Shown here piece after piece: positions 1 to 9,018 of a stretch of DNA of 64,000 nt. This DNA comes from Caulifigura coniformis. Lineage in GTDB: Bacteria; Planctomycetota; Planctomycetia; Planctomycetales; Planctomycetaceae. The notes under the pieces are model-generated. The model searched no databases. It was not told the DNA's origin and saw only the letters and a program-made list of their open reading frames with translations. How positions within the stretch are numbered: position 1 is the first letter of the stretch; every line of letters begins with the position of its first letter. Where the stretch lies: the NCBI RefSeq assembly GCF_007745175.1, contig NZ_CP036271.1, forward strand, positions 1,276,154 through 1,340,153, in the 5' to 3' direction. Made by a program: the position numbers and the translations under genes.

Positions 1-706
1 TCTGCGGCTTCAGATCGATGTCCTCGGCATGCATCAGAAAGTTCCGTCCCTGCTGCTCAACCCAGACCGCCGTCGGCTCGTCGGTACACTGACTGATCCA
101 GCAACGCCTCGTGCCCAAGTGCAGGAACACCAGGAAGTACAGGTCAACCAAACCCTTCGGAGTCCACATCGGCTTGGTGACGAAGTCGCACTGCCAGAGT
201 GTCGCGGCATGACGTCTCAGGAAGGCGTCCCATGAGTCGTCTGACCGATGTGGCTGCGGATCCAGGCCTGCTTCGACCAGGATATTCTTGACGGTCTGGC
301 GAGAGAGCTTGATCCCGAGCTTCCGCAATTCACCGAGGATGCGGGTATAGCCAAAATCTGTCTCTTTCCTGATTCTGATCACCAGATCCTGGATTCCTTG
401 TTCGGTTCGTGGACGGCCCGACGGACGGCGGGTCACTTTCGGGATCGAGCCGGGTCCTTCGAACTCGCGGATCCAGCGCACGAAGGTCTCGTAGGTGCAG
501 ATCGAAATGAGATTCCGGAGTTGCGGACCAATCCTTCTGCCGGCACGGACGAGCCTCCGCCGGTCCGCGATCGACGTCGGCATGCGTGGAGGCAGCCGAC
601 CGCGGAGGATCCGGTTCTCTTCCCTCAGGTAAGCCACCTGCCGGGCCAGTTCCTGTCTCGTACAGCAGGCGAGCATTGCCAGCAGCGGGTGAAAGATCCG
701 TGACAT
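1..706 (-). CDS. DDE integrase-type transposase, 3' end cut by window edge
   Basis: A reading frame opens with ATG at 704-706 and runs without a stop to the left window edge, giving at least 235 residues. The N-terminal part has a short coiled stretch (ARQVAYLREENRILRGRLPP). The middle has a helix-turn-helix-like segment (GYTRILGELRKLGIKLSRQT). The segment LWQCDFVTKPMW then matches the start of an rve integrase core, with the first catalytic Asp, as in IS3/IS481-like transposases. A second candidate acidic position is in CTDEPTAVWV. The rest of the DDE domain lies outside the window. No terminal inverted repeat was found upstream of the start. It is probably part of an insertion element or a planctomycete integrase-core family; the exact IS family is not certain. 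Confidence 0.8.
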   Translation of the reverse strand, partial: MSRIFHPLLAMLACCTRQELARQVAYLREENRILRGRLPPRMPTSIADRRRLVRAGRRIGPQLRNLISICTYETFVRWIREFEGPGSIPKVTRRPSGRPRTEQGIQDLVIRIRKETDFGYTRILGELRKLGIKLSRQTVKNILVEAGLDPQPHRSDDSWDAFLRRHAATLWQCDFVTKPMWTPKGLVDLYFLVFLHLGTRRCWISQCTDEPTAVWVEQQGRNFLMHAEDIDLKPQ

Positions 707-920
707 CGTGCTACGGTCGATCTCAGGTGAAAATCAGGAGCGCAGAGTTTTTGTACCCCGCTGGAAGGACCGCACCGTAACGGCGAGGAGGCCGTCCGAT
801 GGTCTTCACGGCGGGAGTTCCGAAAGCGAATCTAGGTTCGCCAGTAGCAGCTCAATCCGACTGCCCCAGATTGCCTGTCTTCCGGCTGGAGTGGCCTGAG
901 GCTCGCGCCTTTTTCTCTCG

Positions 921-938
921 GCGCTCGCGCGCGAGCGC
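921..938. repeat. 18-bp perfect palindrome, GC only but for one A/T pair per arm
   Basis: The bases GCGCTCGCGCGCGAGCGC form a self-complementary palindrome, flanked on both sides by CTC/GAG-type bases that extend it imperfectly. It sits in the gene-free stretch between the transposase and the dispersed repeat at 960. There is no T-run, so it is not a convincing terminator. Confidence 0.5.
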
Positions 939-959
939 GGAGAGAGCGCCGCGGCGCTC

Positions 960-1123
960 GCGCAGGGCTTGATTCTGTTAACCAAAGGCGCTTTTCGTTC
1001 CGTAACTTCGGGTCGCGGCGGCCGGCCCCCGAGCGCGACGCGGAATCACGAAGTCAATCGCTCTCAACAGCTTGTGGCTTTTGGCTGGAGAGAAACTTTC
1101 CGCTTAGCCGTTGTGTACGGGGA
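960..1123 (+). repeat. Dispersed repeat, copy A
   Basis: This 164-bp stretch aligns end to end with 41042-41199, with one small gap and roughly four of five bases identical by eye. Shared blocks include GCGCAGGGC, CTGTTAACCAA, CGTTCCGT, ACTTCGGGTCGCG, CGGAATCACGAAGTCA, GAGAGAAACTTTCCGCT and TACGGGGAG. No plausible protein spans it in either copy. Copy A lies between a transposase and the giant surface-protein gene. It could be a mobile-element end, a MITE-like unit or an intergenic RNA. The surrounding gene-free stretch 707-1434 otherwise shows only the palindrome at 921. Confidence 0.8.
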
Positions 1124-1434
1124 GGGTTCACGAATCCGAGGTGTTGACGCCGCCCGGCTGCTTTGCCGCGGTCGATCGCCGCTGGTAAAGTGCGCCTTAC
1201 GGGCAAATAGGGCAATTGCCCAATGGGATCTGCTTCCGAGTCGACACGACCTCCACCTCATCATCTTCGATCAGCTGCTTCTTGGTGTCCGCTGTTTGTT
1301 GGCGCGGAATCAGTTGTGGTCCGTCGAGACCTCAACGCCATTGGACGATGGCCGCGATCTCTGGCAGCGATTTGAAGGACTGGGACCTCAGGTCCGCCGC
1401 AACACTTCGTTTCTGCATATCACGGGAGTCGGCA

Positions 1435-4400
1435 ATGCTCATGTCGTCCTGGCGTCGATGGTTGCGGAGGCTAGCGGCCCGGCCGGTGCGGTTCACGTGG
1501 CATCGTGGCCGTCGGGGTTGGCGTCGTCGTCCGGCGATGCGGAGGAGCATGGCCTCACGCATTGGCGGTCGCGATCGCCGCGGACCTGAGGTCCTGGAAT
1601 CCCGGCTGCTGCTGGCTGCGGTCACAGCCACATTGACGGACTCGCTCCCGGTCGGTGGTGACACCGATGCCGATGGCGTCGTCGATCCGGGCGAAACGAT
1701 CACCTACACGGCGACGATCACGGAGACGAGCGGGAGCGCTGCCACCAACGTCTCGTTCTCGGTGGACCTCGATCCCAATACGACGCTGGTCGCAAACTCG
1801 GTTCGGATCACACCGATTGCCCTCGACGATGCCTATTCACTCGTCGGCAACACGCCGCTGACGGTGAATGTCGCAGCCGGCCTCCTGGCCAACGACATCG
1901 ACATTGATTCGACCACTCCGTTTTCGAATGTCGGCCTGAGCGCGGTGGCTGCCAGCGTGACCGACATCGGCGGAACAGCCGGCGTCAGTGGCAGTCTCGT
2001 GGTCAATGCCAACGGCAGCTTCACGTACACGCCGGGCACGGGTGCGACCGGGACCGACATCTTCAGTTACCGGATCGTCGATCCGCACAACCTGCAGAAC
2101 GTCACGGTCGGCGTCGTCACGTTCACGATCACTGATCCTGTGTGGTATGTCGACAGTGCCTACGGCGGCGCGAACGGAGCGAGCGACGGCTCGTTCCTCA
2201 AGCCGTTTACGTCGCTCGCGCCGCTCAATGACACCTCACTCCCACTCGACGGCGACGCCGATGCGCCGGGCAGCACGATCTTCGTCTACGAGAGCGGTGC
2301 CAACTACACGACCGGCATTCAGCTCGAAAACAATCAGAAGTTGATCGGCGAGAGCACCGGATTGACAGTCAATGGCATGTCCCTTGGCGGCTCGGGCGCC
2401 AACCCGGTGATCGTCAACACGGCTGGAAACGACGTCACACTGGCCAGCGGCAACACCCTTCGTGGGATCAACATTGGCACGGCGTCTGATGCCGTGGGCA
2501 GCGGGTTGGCTGGATTCAATATTGGAACATTGTCGGTCTCCAATGTTTCGATCGTCACGGCGGGCGAGGACGCCATCGGGATTGGCAACGGCACGTTCGC
2601 GGCCGGGTCGGCCTTCACGTCCGTCTCGGCAAGCGGATTAGGCGGCATCAGCCTGAACTCGATGCACGGGGGGGTTGATCTCGGAACAGGTACGCTCTCC
2701 GGGAGCGGAATCGTTTTCAACGTGAATGGAGGGACCCTCTCCGCGACCTACAGCGGCAACATCACGCACACCACGATCAACGCGACGGTCTCGATCATCA
2801 ATCACTCGAGCGGCACGATCACGTTCCAATCGGGTTCGATCAATATCACCGGTGGGGCAGGCCTTCAATTTGCAAACGCCGATGGCTCCTATGACTTCAA
2901 CGGCACAAACACACTGAACGGCGGCGACGCAGGGATCGACATCCTCAACGGTTCCGCGGGCTCGTTCACGTTCTCTGCCAATACGGCGATCACCAATCCG
3001 AGCGGCGTCGGCTTCAACATGCTGAATAGCAACGGCTCGGTGAGCTACGCGGGAGCAATCGCCAAGAACAGCGCGGGCCGCGCGGTCAGCATCGACAACC
3101 ACGACGGCGCGAATAACGTCACGTTCTCGGGCAACATCTCGTCGACCGGCACGAGCGGCGGCATCCTGGTGCAGAACAACGCGGCCGGCACGGTGACATT
3201 CTCCGGGGCCAGTAAGACGCTGAACACCGGCGCGAACGCGGCTGTGTCGCTGCTGAACAACACCGGCTCAACGATCAACTTCACCGGGGGCGGACTCGAT
3301 ATCGATACGACCAGCGGTGCTGGATTCGCAGCCACCGGCGGCGGCACGGTCACGGTGCAGGGCACGGGCAACTCGATCACCTCCACGAGTGCGACGGCGC
3401 TCAACGTCGATAACACCACGATTGGCGCCGGCGGTCTCGTCTTCCACGCGATTTCCGCCGGCAATGCCAGTGCAGCAGCCGACCCGGCCAGCGGCATCAT
3501 CCTGAATACCACCGGTGCGACCGCCGGACTCACCGTCACCGGCGACGGCAACACCAGCGTCGGCGGCAACAATTCCGGCGGCACGATCCAGAACACCACC
3601 AGTCACGGGATCTCGCTGACGAATACCCGCAGCCCGTCGTTCACGAATGTGAACATCCAGGGCACGCTGGGCCACGGGGTCAACGGCACCGGTGTCACGA
3701 ACTTCACCTTCGCCAACAGCAAGGTCAACAACGCCGGCGACGCCTCCGGCGAGAACAGCATCAACTTCGATCCCGATTCCGGCACGGCCAATGTGACGTT
3801 CTTAAGCAACGTTTCCGGCGTCGTCAGCATCACGAACAATCAGATCACGAACACGGAAGCCGATGGCGTTCGCATCGTCAACGGGTTCGGGACCATCAGC
3901 AACCTCGTCATTACAGGCAATCAACTCGGTGACACCGGTGATGTCGCAACGCCCGGCTCGGCCATCCTGGTCCAGGCGAAAGCGGTTGCCGTGGGCAACG
4001 CCGCTTCGATCACCAGGGCCGACCTGAACAACAACACCATCACCGATTTCCGGGCCGGCGCCGGTTTCGTGATCCAGGCCGTCTCGACGGATGCCACCAA
4101 TAGCGCGCTCGTCAGCCTCGGCACGCCCGGCAGCGCGACCAACGTCATCAACGTCACCGGCAACCTGATGAACGGCGGCAACGGCGGCATCGGTAATCAG
4201 CCGGACCGCTTCATCACGGCCGGGATCTCCGGGACGGCCGCCGCCAACTTCAACGTCTCCAACAACGGAACCCTTGCGAATCCGATCAGGAACATCGACG
4301 GGGTCGTCATCGAATTGCAGGTGGATGGCCACTCGACCTACACCGCGACCGTCAACAACAACGTGATCGCCGCGAACAACGCGGTCGGCTCGGCCGGTAT

Positions 4401-7400
4401 TGCGATCGGCGCCGACGCCGACGGTTTTGCAGGAACCACCGACGATGCGTTCATGATCGTCACGGTCAGCAACAACAACATCAGCCAGACGGACGGCCCA
4501 GGCATTTTCGCCCTCGCGCGAGGCGAATCAACCGCCAGGCTCGATGTCCACATCCTGAACAACACCGTTGCCGCGCCGACCGCGACCAGTTCCGCCCGTG
4601 CAGGCATTCGGGTCGATTCGGGTTCGGCGATGAGCATCGACACAACCGTCAACCTGGAGATCTCCGGGAATACGACGGGCGGAAGCACCAACACGGCAAC
4701 GAGCACGACGTCCCCAGGGATCAACCTCCGCAAGCAGGGGACCTCGGTCACCATCAATGAGTTCAACATCAAAGGGATGCCCGACCCGGCGCCATTAGGA
4801 GAGGCATCACCGGCCATCGAGAACTATGTCAACAGTCAGAATACCAGCACATCGGGTACGTTCGGTGTCGGGGGCACAGCGCTGCTTTCGGCGACGAGTG
4901 GATTCACGAACAACACGCCAGCCGGCTTCCTGATGTTCGCGTACGCGCTCGAGGAAGCGCCGCCACAGCCCAATGTGGAAGAGCCGACTTCCTCGCCGAT
5001 CGACGACCCAATCAACGTCGAACCGGTCGTCATCGTCGAGGAGCACGGACCATCCCCGACCGCCGTCAATGTCCCCGAGCAGGCAGTACCGCCAGTCATC
5101 ACCTTTGATGACGGCGTGCTCTCCCAAATCGAACTCGATGCCCTTGTTGATGCGGCGATCGAACGCTGGATCGCCGCAGGTCTCACTGACGAGCAGCGGG
5201 ACTACCTGGAATCCGTCACGGTCACCGTCGCGAGCATGCCCGGCTGGTATCTCGGTTCCGCTTCACCGGGCGTGGTCACGATCGACTCCGACGCCGCAGG
5301 AAACGGCTGGTTCATCGACCAGACTCCCCTCGACGACAGCGAGTTTTCTTCCAACGGATCTGCCACGCGGCTCGCCGCCACGGCCGGCAGTGATGCGGCG
5401 GACGATGTCGACCTGCTAACGACCCTCATGCACGAGTTCGGCCATCAGCTCGGCCTGCCGGACTACTACAGCGCGGACCAGCGCAACAACCTGATGTTTG
5501 ACTACCTCACCGTTGGCGAACGGCGATTGCCGACTGCAGCACAGGCCGATGGCTATGTCACCGGCAGCGTCGCTCACGAAGCGTTCATGTTCGGCCCACT
5601 CAACCTCGGCACGCTCCCGGCCAACAAGGCGGTGCAGGTCATTTTCCAGGCGACCGTCAACACCCCCCTGCCGGCCGGCCTCGCACCGACGATCTCGGCC
5701 CAGGGCACCGTCAGCGGCACCAACTTCACCACCGTCAACACCGACGACCCCGACATCGCCGGCCCCGCGAACCCCACGACGACCACCCTCGACTCGCTAA
5801 CCATCGGTAGCCAGGTCTGGATCGAAACCGGTGGCAACTCGACGTTCGACGTCACCGACACGAAGCCCAACGGCGTGACTGTGAAACTCTACGTGGACGA
5901 CGGCGACGGCGTGCTGGATGCGGGCGATGGCGCGGCAATCGCCACGACCACGACCGCCAACATCGGCGGAACTGATGGACGTTACCAGTTCACCGGCCTC
6001 CTGCCGGGCAACTACATCATTGAAGTCGCGAGCGGCGGTCCGCTCGCCGGGCTGGCCTCTCTCGCCGGCGCGCCCGATCCCGACAACAACGTCGACAACG
6101 ACGACAACGGCGCCCCCGTGGCCGGATTCGGTTTCGCGAGTGCCCCCATCACCCTGGCCTATAACACCGAGCCAACCACCGACGGCGATGCAGATGCCGA
6201 CACGAACCTCACGGTCGATTTCGGTTTCATCGCCAACCAGAATCCCGTCGCGACGGACGACAACTTCACGGCGGCCGAAGATGGCCCGACGGTCACGGGC
6301 AACCTGATCACCGGTAACAACGGCAACGGAGTCGACAGCGATGCCGACGTGGGCAACGTCCTGTCGATCGCTTCGATCGACATTCCGGGCGTCGGAACCG
6401 GCCTGGCTGTGGGCGTCGAGCACGAGTTTGCCAGCGGCGCGACGATCCTCGTCAACGCCGATGGCAGCTTCACGTTCAATCCAGCAAACGCCTACCAGGG
6501 CCTCGATGACACCGAGACCACGCCCGAAACGTTCACCTACACGCTGAGCGACGGCGTCGGCGGGACCGATACGGCCACCGTGACGGTGACGGTCTCGGGC
6601 GACGATGACGATCCCGTGGCGACCGATAACGACGTCACGACGAACGAAGACACGTCCCTCACCGGCAACGTCATTACCGACAACAATGGCCACGGCGTCG
6701 ATTCGGATGCCGATATCGAGACGCTCACCGTGACGTCGATCACAGTCGACGGTGACGTTCTGGCGGTCGGTGTGCTTCATACGCTCGACAGCGGCGCAAC
6801 GCTCATCGTCAACAGCGACGGCAGCTACACCTACAACCCGAACGGCGCGTTCGATGGTCTCGACGTCGGCGAGAGCGACACCGAGGTGTTCACCTACAAC
6901 CTCAGCGATGGCGACGGCGCGGCCGACACCGCCACGGTGACCATCACGATCACCGGTCTGAACGACGCTCCGGTCGCCAGCGACGACGACATCTCCGTCG
7001 CCGAGTTCTCGACGGTCTCCGGAAACCTGATTACCGGGATTAACGGAAACGGCCCCGACACCGATCCCGACGTGGAGACACTCACGATCACCGAGGTCAA
7101 CGGCCTCGCCGCGAGCGTCGGCACGCAGATCACGCTTGCCAGCGGGGCGCTGCTCACCGTCAACGCCAACGGAACCTTTACCTACGACCCGAACGGCGCC
7201 TTCGATCCGCCGCCAGGCGGGTCCGAAACCGACAGCTTCACCTACACGCTCAGCGACGGAACGGTCGTTGACCAGGCGAACGTCGAAATCACGATCACCG
7301 GCATCGGCCCCCGCGGAAACATCGTCGCCACATTCCGGCGCGACAAGGCCACGCTGTCGAACACCGACAATCTCCCGCTCGATGTCGACATCGTGTTCCT

Positions 7401-8067
7401 GGCCGGGGCCGTTCGATTCGTCGGCCGAAACGGCACGACGATCAACGGTGTCTCCGTCCTGGAAATCCCGGGCATCGATTCGATCGGCGGCCGGCTTGGC
7501 AGCAGTGAGGACACCGTCAATGTGACCGGCGACGCGGACCTGTTCAGCCTCGACCTGCGTGCCGGGGACAACGCGATCAAGTTCGAGGACTTTTCATCGC
7601 GACGCACGGTCACCGCGACCGGCCGGCTGGGAGGACTCGACTTCGACGCCATCGACAGCCAGTTCTACCGACTGGCCGTCAACACCGGGAATTTCGCCGA
7701 CTCGGTGAGTCTCCAGAACATTGACGTCACCAGCACGACGTCAATCCGCCTCTATGCCGGATTGCACGACGTCACGATCGACGACTCGACGTTCGGAAAC
7801 ACCTTCACGCTCAGTTCCACAGGACCCAATACGACGCTGGACATCGAGGCCGGTGCTCCCAATCTGGCGGGGACCAGTTTCCTCGGGAACTTCACCGTGA
7901 CGACCGGCAGCAGCGCCGTGATTAACATCAGCCCGCTGTTGACGTCCGACCAGACGACGTTTTCGAAGTTGTTCACGATCACCGCCAAAACGCCCAACGC
8001 CCAGCTGATTGACGCGAATGCGATCTACTCGAAGCCGAAAAAGCTGAAGAATGTGACCGATCTCTAG
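1435..8067 (+). CDS. Giant LEPR-XLL surface protein with beta-helix, metzincin-like and VCBS/cadherin-like domains
   Basis: The protein has about 2210 residues. The start at 1435 was chosen because GGGAG lies 7 nt upstream and because the Arg-rich leader ending in EVLESRLLLA, the planctomycete LEPR-XLL export motif, then falls near residue 55; the frame stays open back to 1216. Domain order: a DUF11-like conserved-repeat segment and one cadherin-like unit (about 60-230), then a long right-handed beta-helix rich in GN/NN turns (about 240-1150). A zinc-protease motif HEFGHQLGLPD follows near residue 1333 with a possible Met-turn LMFDYL. Next come an SdrD_B-like beta domain (about 1460-1600), three VCBS/cadherin-like units (about 1603-1960) and a beta-rich tail. 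It is probably exported to the cell surface. The substrate and the activity of the protease-like part are unknown. Confidence 0.85.
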   Translation: MLMSSWRRWLRRLAARPVRFTWHRGRRGWRRRPAMRRSMASRIGGRDRRGPEVLESRLLLAAVTATLTDSLPVGGDTDADGVVDPGETITYTATITETSGSAATNVSFSVDLDPNTTLVANSVRITPIALDDAYSLVGNTPLTVNVAAGLLANDIDIDSTTPFSNVGLSAVAASVTDIGGTAGVSGSLVVNANGSFTYTPGTGATGTDIFSYRIVDPHNLQNVTVGVVTFTITDPVWYVDSAYGGANGASDGSFLKPFTSLAPLNDTSLPLDGDADAPGSTIFVYESGANYTTGIQLENNQKLIGESTGLTVNGMSLGGSGANPVIVNTAGNDVTLASGNTLRGINIGTASDAVGSGLAGFNIGTLSVSNVSIVTAGEDAIGIGNGTFAAGSAFTSVSASGLGGISLNSMHGGVDLGTGTLSGSGIVFNVNGGTLSATYSGNITHTTINATVSIINHSSGTITFQSGSINITGGAGLQFANADGSYDFNGTNTLNGGDAGIDILNGSAGSFTFSANTAITNPSGVGFNMLNSNGSVSYAGAIAKNSAGRAVSIDNHDGANNVTFSGNISSTGTSGGILVQNNAAGTVTFSGASKTLNTGANAAVSLLNNTGSTINFTGGGLDIDTTSGAGFAATGGGTVTVQGTGNSITSTSATALNVDNTTIGAGGLVFHAISAGNASAAADPASGIILNTTGATAGLTVTGDGNTSVGGNNSGGTIQNTTSHGISLTNTRSPSFTNVNIQGTLGHGVNGTGVTNFTFANSKVNNAGDASGENSINFDPDSGTANVTFLSNVSGVVSITNNQITNTEADGVRIVNGFGTISNLVITGNQLGDTGDVATPGSAILVQAKAVAVGNAASITRADLNNNTITDFRAGAGFVIQAVSTDATNSALVSLGTPGSATNVINVTGNLMNGGNGGIGNQPDRFITAGISGTAAANFNVSNNGTLANPIRNIDGVVIELQVDGHSTYTATVNNNVIAANNAVGSAGIAIGADADGFAGTTDDAFMIVTVSNNNISQTDGPGIFALARGESTARLDVHILNNTVAAPTATSSARAGIRVDSGSAMSIDTTVNLEISGNTTGGSTNTATSTTSPGINLRKQGTSVTINEFNIKGMPDPAPLGEASPAIENYVNSQNTSTSGTFGVGGTALLSATSGFTNNTPAGFLMFAYALEEAPPQPNVEEPTSSPIDDPINVEPVVIVEEHGPSPTAVNVPEQAVPPVITFDDGVLSQIELDALVDAAIERWIAAGLTDEQRDYLESVTVTVASMPGWYLGSASPGVVTIDSDAAGNGWFIDQTPLDDSEFSSNGSATRLAATAGSDAADDVDLLTTLMHEFGHQLGLPDYYSADQRNNLMFDYLTVGERRLPTAAQADGYVTGSVAHEAFMFGPLNLGTLPANKAVQVIFQATVNTPLPAGLAPTISAQGTVSGTNFTTVNTDDPDIAGPANPTTTTLDSLTIGSQVWIETGGNSTFDVTDTKPNGVTVKLYVDDGDGVLDAGDGAAIATTTTANIGGTDGRYQFTGLLPGNYIIEVASGGPLAGLASLAGAPDPDNNVDNDDNGAPVAGFGFASAPITLAYNTEPTTDGDADADTNLTVDFGFIANQNPVATDDNFTAAEDGPTVTGNLITGNNGNGVDSDADVGNVLSIASIDIPGVGTGLAVGVEHEFASGATILVNADGSFTFNPANAYQGLDDTETTPETFTYTLSDGVGGTDTATVTVTVSGDDDDPVATDNDVTTNEDTSLTGNVITDNNGHGVDSDADIETLTVTSITVDGDVLAVGVLHTLDSGATLIVNSDGSYTYNPNGAFDGLDVGESDTEVFTYNLSDGDGAADTATVTITITGLNDAPVASDDDISVAEFSTVSGNLITGINGNGPDTDPDVETLTITEVNGLAASVGTQITLASGALLTVNANGTFTYDPNGAFDPPPGGSETDSFTYTLSDGTVVDQANVEITITGIGPRGNIVATFRRDKATLSNTDNLPLDVDIVFLAGAVRFVGRNGTTINGVSVLEIPGIDSIGGRLGSSEDTVNVTGDADLFSLDLRAGDNAIKFEDFSSRRTVTATGRLGGLDFDAIDSQFYRLAVNTGNFADSVSLQNIDVTSTTSIRLYAGLHDVTIDDSTFGNTFTLSSTGPNTTLDIEAGAPNLAGTSFLGNFTVTTGSSAVINISPLLTSDQTTFSKLFTITAKTPNAQLIDANAIYSKPKKLKNVTDL
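6241..7310 (+). repeat. Three tandem VCBS/cadherin-like repeat units inside the giant surface protein
   Basis: Units begin near 6241, 6610 and 6967, with a period of about 350-370 bp. Each unit opens with PVA(T/S)D(D/N), continues with G(N)xIT.NNG.G.DSDAD, then SGA.L.VN.DG(S/T).T(Y/F).P, and ends with FTY.LSDG followed by TVT(I/V)(T). They are diverged, so duplication is not recent. One related unit lies in the N-terminal part near 1815-2130. Confidence 0.75.
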
Positions 8068-8091
8068 TTCGTGAGGAGTTTGAGTCAGCCT

Positions 8092-8184
8092 GGCCGGAGC
8101 TCGGCGAGCGGGACGAACTGAAATCGAGGTGCCTTCGCGCCGGTCAAGTATGATCGATAGATCAAGCCCTCGGGCAGAACCTAC
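8092..8184 (-). pseudogene. Relic of a second DUF1207 gene
   Basis: Read on the minus strand, this stretch encodes W, a TAG stop, then VLPEGLIYRSYLTGAKAPRF before ending in another stop. It matches the intact DUF1207 protein at 9019-9966, which has QVLPKGLIHRSYWAGLHEPR. In the relic the Gln codon of W-Q-V-L-P appears as TAG. Only about 30 codons remain recognisable, and no flanking DUF1207 sequence is seen. It lies between the convergent giant-protein gene and the ICMT-like gene. Confidence 0.6.
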
Positions 8185-8287
8185 CAGAGACCGCAATCCG
8201 ACTCAGAGTTAAGGAATGCGTCGTTAAGCCGAAGGCCCGCGGCGATCTCGGTACGTCCGTACCACATGTCAGGCTTCGCTGACCGAC

Positions 8288-8929
8288 TTACGGCAACAGA
8301 AAGAGATCCGGCCACCATTCCCTCGTTCGCAGAAGTGCGACCCCTTCGGCCAGTATGGGAATCCAGATCCACCGCAGGCACATGCGAAGCTCCCCCTTCA
8401 GGCCATCGAGGCTGACGGACAGCATCGGTGGCGAACTGAGCAGCCCCGGCCTGGGAATGAACACGGGCACGCTCGAGCGATAGCGAACGAAGTCTTCGCC
8501 GAAGATGCCCTGGAGCTTCGCTTCCTCGTAGGGCACAGTGATCAGCAGGTAGATCGGCAGGGCGAGCAGAACTCCGATCGCAAACGTGACGCTCTGCACG
8601 AAGAACGCGATCGAAAGAGTCAGGAGAAACGTTCCCAGGTACAGCGGATTCCGGCAGATCGAATAGGGGCCCTCGGTCGCCAGTTGCCGGTGCTTCCGCC
8701 CGCCGATGTAGAGCGTCGCCCACCAGCGGAACAACGCACCGGCGGCGAAGCACACCCATCCGGCGACTTCCAGTATCCAGGCCTCGCGCGAGTTCTCGCG
8801 TACCATTGGCGCCGACAGGGCACTTGCCACCGCAAACGGCGCGATCACCAGCATCGAAAGCCAAGCCCGCGATCGGACGAACCAGCGTCTCGTTGGCGAC
8901 TGAGGATTGATTCCGACATCACTCGTCAT
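8288..8929 (-). CDS. Isoprenylcysteine carboxyl methyltransferase (ICMT)/phospholipid methyltransferase family membrane protein
   Basis: The protein has 213 residues with four to five hydrophobic segments. The family signature GPYSICRNPLYLGTFLL, followed by the P-Y-EE-LQ-FG-Y pattern (VPYEEAKLQGIFGEDFVRYR), is typical of ICMT/PEMT-like methyltransferases that use SAM at the membrane. The start at 8929 (MTSDVG) follows an AAGGTG site; longer in-frame starts would add a non-conserved tail. The substrate is not predictable, because bacterial ICMT homologues act on various small molecules or lipids. It follows the DUF1207 gene on the same strand by 89 bp and may be co-transcribed. Confidence 0.8.
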   Translation of the reverse strand: MTSDVGINPQSPTRRWFVRSRAWLSMLVIAPFAVASALSAPMVRENSREAWILEVAGWVCFAAGALFRWWATLYIGGRKHRQLATEGPYSICRNPLYLGTFLLTLSIAFFVQSVTFAIGVLLALPIYLLITVPYEEAKLQGIFGEDFVRYRSSVPVFIPRPGLLSSPPMLSVSLDGLKGELRMCLRWIWIPILAEGVALLRTREWWPDLFLLP

Positions 8930-9018
8930 CGTAGTTGCACCTTGATCCGTTCGAGGGAAATCCACAGTGGCCGTGATGACGGCGAGTGAGGCCGCTGGAT
9001 GGCGGGTCGCCCGACGTG

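Noticed and set aside
921-938. The GC palindrome as a rho-independent terminator for the transposase
   Set aside because: It lies upstream of the transposase start, on the wrong side, and has no T-run.
969-1589. Plus-strand open frame across repeat copy A
   Set aside because: It starts within a non-coding repeat and overlaps the giant gene in another frame; copy B is not open in the same way.
5797-6780. Minus-strand open frame within the giant surface protein gene
   Set aside because: Its Arg/Val/Asp-rich composition is the antisense of repetitive GC-rich coding sequence.
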